From positions 1 to 34,640 of the forward strand of contig JAKSUQ010000021.1 in the NCBI GenBank assembly GCA_024408855.1: a DNA stretch of 34,640 nucleotides, read 5' to 3'. The translations under genes were made by a program, and so were the position numbers. Within the stretch, counting starts at the first letter, position 1. Every line of letters starts with the position of its first letter. The stretch comes from a bacterium (GTDB lineage: Bacteria > Cyanobacteriota > Vampirovibrionia > Gastranaerophilales > Gastranaerophilaceae). Under the pieces are notes generated by a model. It was not told the DNA's origin and made no database searches. It worked only from the letters and a program-made list of their open reading frames with translations. This document shows, piece by piece, positions 31,231-34,640 of the stretch.

Positions 31231-33110
31231 GACTGCTCTTTCCTTGAAGGCTTCTTTATTATCGCAAGATATGTCATGAATGCAGTTACAACTAATGCAC
31301 AAGATATATAAATTAACGTTTTAGAGCTTCCTCTCATTTTCTCTTTTGATTGTAAAATTTTGTTGTATTTTACTATTTTTTTGTATAAATCAGGGCTTTC
31401 TTTGTCATAACCTTTTGCAATAAAGAGTTTTTCTAATGCATCCATAGGATTGTAGCCCTCGCCATTTTCTAAGGATTTAAAATAGAGTTCTTTATAATTT
31501 TCGGGTATCTTTAGTCTGTAATCCTTATCACGAAATGCCTCAGGATTATCTTTAAATCTACCGTTTATATTCAGAATTTCCGAAAAGAAAAACATATTAT
31601 TCTTGCATTGTAAAGGTTCTGCAAATTTTGCCTGTGCGAAATCGCCGAATGTTTTAAACTTTTCAACTGGAATTTTTAGTATTTTTGATAGCACAGAAAT
31701 TTGTTCATTTCTTTTTTCAACATTTTCATAAAGTATTCTCATCGGTTCAGCGTCATGGTTTGTTGTTCCTAAAATATAGCTATTTGGAGACCAGCCCATT
31801 TTGTAATATGCATTGTATGTCCCCCAGTTGTTATTAAGATGGTTTGTTTTGTATATTTTAACTCGGTTTTTAACTTCCGGCTTAAGAGCGTAACGGTCAA
31901 AAATATTATAATCCTTACTATCAGCTTCAAATTCATAAGTGATATTTTCAAGATTATAGTCCATTCCTTTTATCTTTAATACTTCATCTTCAATAATATC
32001 AAGAATTTTAGAATTATATATTTTTTTCGAGTAAACATTGGTTTTATAGTTATGCAGTGGTTGTTCAATATAAGTCCAACCTGCATCAACACGAAACCCG
32101 TCATATCGTTTTGCAAAGTTTCTGACTTTCAGTCGCAAATATTCTTTGCCTTCTGCCGAGTCTAAATTAAGAGCAGGCAACCCCCATCTGATTTCTGTAT
32201 CCGGAATAAATGCTTTCGGATTTGCCCACTTTTCAACGTAAGAATAGCCGGAAGGCATATCTCCACTTAATTTAATACCTTTATCATTCAGAATCTTTTT
32301 TGCTTTTGCAATGTGTTTGTCAGCTATAAATTGTTTAAACTCATATAAATCTTTCTCTTCTCCGGCTTCTGTCGAAAGCAATTCTTTAATAGTTTCTTCC
32401 CGTTTCTTGAGGTCAACAATATCTGTATCATAGAGGTGTTGTTCTGTGTAATCCTTCCAACCCTTAATAAATGAAGTCTTGTTTTTTGCTTCAAGAGCCC
32501 TAAATACACCCTTAGGTTCAAGCCATTCTTTATTTTCAAGTTTAAATTGTTCAAATTCTCTAATCAGTTCTCTTCTTTCTTCGGTATCAGCCAAACATAG
32601 TTTTTTATATGCATTTTTCAATATAACATCTGCCTCTGAATCTTTTAATAATACGTTGTCAAAATTAGCTAAGATATCATTGGATACATTGAAATTTGCA
32701 TTATAAATTTTTTCAAGATCTTTTGGGGTCAAGATTTCCCCATATTCTTTTTGGGTAAGCAATTCAAAATTTATATTTTGCGTACCCAAGTCCAATGCTC
32801 CTCCTGAGAAAGGGCGGTATAGCCCATTCTTTTTATAATATGTTCCATCAGGAAGCAACTGAATATAATTTATCCCCCAATATAATTTTGCAAAATCTAT
32901 AAATTCTTTAGAAGTGCTATCTAAAAAATTCCCCACTCCACGGCTTGAAGAATGTTTTTCCGGTAAAGAAGTAGTCGGGACAATAAGCATTGAACGTCCG
33001 GTGTTTCCGACTTTTTCTTTGCCTTCACGCAGGATGTTTTTGTACTCATCTGTTTCGCATTGAGTAAGTTGCCGTTTGAATGTAAGGTTATGAGTTGAGA
33101 AAATTTTCAT
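31227..33110 (-). CDS. Divergent GH77-like 4-alpha-glucanotransferase with C-terminal membrane anchor
   Basis: A 627-aa protein. The core (about 40-560) follows GH77 (MalQ/DPE) order: LSGDMPSG (281-288), IRWGLPALN (307-315), nucleophile Asp342 in YDGFRVDAGW, acid/base candidate Glu393 or Glu395 in TYEFEADS, and Asp453 in TTNHDAEP. Family members move alpha-1,4-glucan segments during glycogen or maltodextrin metabolism. It departs from usual MalQ by a short N-terminal lead with LTFKRQL (9-15), a long charged helical insert (150-275) and a C-terminal hydrophobic helix (about 600-622) with a basic tail. No other glycogen gene is adjacent. Active-site roles are by family analogy. Confidence 0.7.
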   Translation of the reverse strand: MKIFSTHNLTFKRQLTQCETDEYKNILREGKEKVGNTGRSMLIVPTTSLPEKHSSSRGVGNFLDSTSKEFIDFAKLYWGINYIQLLPDGTYYKKNGLYRPFSGGALDLGTQNINFELLTQKEYGEILTPKDLEKIYNANFNVSNDILANFDNVLLKDSEADVILKNAYKKLCLADTEERRELIREFEQFKLENKEWLEPKGVFRALEAKNKTSFIKGWKDYTEQHLYDTDIVDLKKREETIKELLSTEAGEEKDLYEFKQFIADKHIAKAKKILNDKGIKLSGDMPSGYSYVEKWANPKAFIPDTEIRWGLPALNLDSAEGKEYLRLKVRNFAKRYDGFRVDAGWTYIEQPLHNYKTNVYSKKIYNSKILDIIEDEVLKIKGMDYNLENITYEFEADSKDYNIFDRYALKPEVKNRVKIYKTNHLNNNWGTYNAYYKMGWSPNSYILGTTNHDAEPMRILYENVEKRNEQISVLSKILKIPVEKFKTFGDFAQAKFAEPLQCKNNMFFFSEILNINGRFKDNPEAFRDKDYRLKIPENYKELYFKSLENGEGYNPMDALEKLFIAKGYDKESPDLYKKIVKYNKILQSKEKMRGSSKTLIYISCALVVTAFMTYLAIIKKPSRKEQS

Positions 33111-33264
33111 ATCATATGTTTCTTCTATTGATACGTTAATATAAAATTAAAAAAGATTAAAGTTTGCTTAATATGTAGAATTGTTAAAATGAAATTGCAT
33201 TAAGTTCATATTTAATATAGCATGTAAGCTAAGGAGATGAAGAAGATCAAAAGGAGGACATTCA

Positions 33265-34401
33265 ATGTTCAAAAATTTACTAAAAGGTTTATTCGTTATC
33301 GCAATAACTGCAATGTTGAATACACCTGCGCAAGCGTTTTATAGTGATATGACGCCTGATCACTGGGCATACCAGTCGATAAAATTTTTAACGGAAGTCG
33401 GAGTTGTAGTAGGTTATCCTGATGGTACATACAAACCTGATATTCCTGTAACAAGAGCAGAGTTTGCATCTATGGCAATAAAGGCATTGGGTCAAGAAAG
33501 TACCACGGTAGCTCAAGATATTCATTTCGGTGATATTTCTCCTGATTTTTGGGCATATGATGTAATAAAAAAATCTGTTTATTTCGATTTAATTCCTGAT
33601 TCAAAAGGAGAATTTTACAGACCTTTTGACTCTGTAACAAGAGCAGAAGCAATTAACATGGCAGTAAATGCAATAGCTTCAAAAGAAATCAGCCAACAAA
33701 AAGCTGCAGAATTGATTTCAAAATCTTACAAAGATTATGAACAGTTACCGGCATGGTTTTTAATGGGAGCTGCAAAAGCTCACGTTTTAGACTTAGTAGT
33801 AGTAATGCCTGGCAGAGAAGGCATGATGGAAGCAAACAGACCTGCTAACAGGGCAGAAGTTGCAATGATATTGTATCGTATGATGCAAGAAGCTAAGCTT
33901 AATCCTAACGCAAAGTTAGCTGAAGTAATGCAAAAAAGAACTGCTGACGGTTTCATTGTTGACAATGTAAAAGTACAAGGTTCAATAGGTATCGTTCCTG
34001 CAGGAACAATTTTCCCTATTAAATTAAATACAGTTGTTGGTTCTCAAATTTCAAACGTTGGTGATATATATACAGCAAAAACACCTAACAATTATGTAAC
34101 AAAAGAAAAATATCTTTTGATCTCAGAAAATAGTGATTTAAAAGGTCAAGTTAAGTTTGTACAAAGAGGTAATTTATTTAAACAACATGGTGAAGTTATT
34201 TTGAGAAATGAATTGTTGGTAACGCCTAACGATCAAGCTGTAATGGTTTATGGGGTAGCAACATTAGATCCTGCAAAGATTGGTTTCTGGAGAAGAATCT
34301 TCAAGGGGGCATCAGTACAAACAAAATCAGGTGAAATAGTTAATTTAAGATTATTAGCACCGATCAAGATTGATTTAACTAACGGATTTATATACGAATA
34401 A
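33265..34401 (+). CDS. SLH-domain exported protein
   Basis: A 378-aa protein with a signal peptide cleaved after AQA (residue 24). Three S-layer homology repeats follow (about 26-70, 90-135 and 160-210), with HWAYQSIKFL, GYPDGTYKPD, VTRAEFASM and PANRAEVAMILYRM as visible cores. SLH repeats bind pyruvylated secondary wall polymers or peptidoglycan. The C-terminal 160 residues are beta-rich without a porin pattern. AGGAGG lies 6 bases before the ATG, the strongest ribosome site in the window, and a strong terminator follows, so it is likely highly expressed alone. Related to cyanobacterial-type outer envelope SLH proteins. Confidence 0.85.
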   Translation: MFKNLLKGLFVIAITAMLNTPAQAFYSDMTPDHWAYQSIKFLTEVGVVVGYPDGTYKPDIPVTRAEFASMAIKALGQESTTVAQDIHFGDISPDFWAYDVIKKSVYFDLIPDSKGEFYRPFDSVTRAEAINMAVNAIASKEISQQKAAELISKSYKDYEQLPAWFLMGAAKAHVLDLVVVMPGREGMMEANRPANRAEVAMILYRMMQEAKLNPNAKLAEVMQKRTADGFIVDNVKVQGSIGIVPAGTIFPIKLNTVVGSQISNVGDIYTAKTPNNYVTKEKYLLISENSDLKGQVKFVQRGNLFKQHGEVILRNELLVTPNDQAVMVYGVATLDPAKIGFWRRIFKGASVQTKSGEIVNLRLLAPIKIDLTNGFIYE

Positions 34402-34420
34402 TTGAAGTATGAAACAGATA

Positions 34421-34456
34421 AACGAGCCTGTAAATAAGAATACAGGCTCGTTTTTT
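34421..34456 (+). terminator. Rho-independent terminator
   Basis: A perfect 12-bp stem: AACGAGCCTGTA (34421-34432) with TACAGGCTCGTT (34441-34452), an 8-base loop and a run of T residues. It ends the SLH-gene message about 20 bases after its stop codon. Confidence 0.95.
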
Positions 34457-34521
34457 ATAATTAGGAATTGGTAGCTTCGAGAACTTAAATGCAAGAAATA
34501 ATAAAAAATAAGAAAAGGGTA

Positions 34522-34549
34522 TTTACAAATAAAATTTTGCAAATATAAT
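34522..34549 (+). promoter_or_regulatory. Promoter of tRNA-Ala
   Basis: TTTACA (34522-34527) and TATAAT (34544-34549) are separated by 16 bases. The predicted transcript start is about 10 bases before the tRNA 5' end. Confidence 0.65.
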
Positions 34550-34566
34550 AATAAAGTAAGCCTCGT

Positions 34567-34639
34567 GGGGGATTAGCTCAATTGGTAGAGCACCTGCTTT
34601 GCACGCAGGGGGTTAGGAGTTCGAGTCTCCTATTCTCCA
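34567..34639 (+). tRNA. tRNA-Ala(UGC)
   Basis: The acceptor stem GGGGGAU (34567-34573) pairs with AUUCUCC (34632-34638), including a G3:U70 wobble, the classic alanine identity element. The D-arm GCUC...GAGC, the anticodon arm CCUGC-UUUGCAC-GCAGG with anticodon TGC at 34600-34602, and the T-arm AGGAG-UUCGAGU-CUCCU are all intact. The discriminator is A at 34639 and the next base is A, so CCA is not encoded. It lies at the end of the window. Confidence 0.97.
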
Positions 34640-34640
34640 A

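Noticed and set aside
33237..33345. Small upstream ORF (about 35 codons) overlapping the SLH gene start
   Set aside because: Its SD-like AAGGAG directly touches the ATG, it runs out of frame through the SLH signal peptide, and composition is basic noise.
1..34640. CRISPR array or rRNA
   Set aside because: No regularly spaced direct repeats and no rRNA-like conserved segments were seen.

Overview
This AT-rich window looks like a chromosome segment from a gut-type, non-photosynthetic relative of cyanobacteria (Vampirovibrionia/Melainabacteria, most likely Gastranaerophilales). That placement is an inference. It rests on the low GC content, the SLH-domain exported protein, several proteins of a style I associate with that lineage (a 367-aa protein with a short stereotyped N-terminus, and proteins with an N-terminal F-K/Q-A/R motif), many pilin-like and sensor proteins, and ordinary hisS, dapF and radA genes. 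No marker gene here proves it.

Layout. (1) 1-2431 is decayed Mu-like phage material: a transposase cut by the window edge, with a truncated C-terminus and two GC-rich palindromic elements inserted in frame; a recombinase-like fragment; a terminase-small-subunit-like HTH protein; and an opposite-strand LPD3-like gene. (2) 2553-9170 is a tightly packed operon related to E. coli ynbABC: two CdsA-like CDP-diacylglycerol synthases, a PlsC acyltransferase, a YnbA-type CDP-alcohol phosphatidyltransferase, an LplT-like MFS transporter, a YnbC-type alpha/beta-hydrolase-methyltransferase fusion and a small membrane protein. It has a clear sigma70-like promoter. Together these genes could acylate, activate, assemble, flip and modify a non-standard phospholipid. 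(3) 9327-12292 (minus strand) carries an exported protein, three zinc-ribbon/TM2-type membrane proteins, a DUF2752 protein and a frameshifted gene remnant. (4) 12446-17790 holds a lineage-type protein with its own terminator, then hisS, dapF, radA and a LysM membrane protein. (5) 18079-23805 holds an alpha-helical unknown, a large SF1 helicase with a C-terminal nuclease-like domain, a small exported protein and an orphan solute-binding lipoprotein.

(6) 23808-31230 is a signalling block. On the minus strand lie a pilin-like protein, a PC4-like protein, a sensorless histidine kinase and a REC-degenerate GGDEF-REC protein. Divergently on the plus strand lie a REC-PAS-histidine kinase, a NarL-type response regulator, an unknown protein and a membrane HExxH protein. 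(7) 31227-34640 holds a divergent membrane-anchored GH77-like glucanotransferase, the SLH protein with a strong terminator, and tRNA-Ala(UGC) with its promoter.

The most distinctive items are the expanded ynb-type lipid operon and the pair of inverted, covarying palindromic elements inside the transposase reading frame. No CRISPR array, rRNA or complete insertion sequence was seen.
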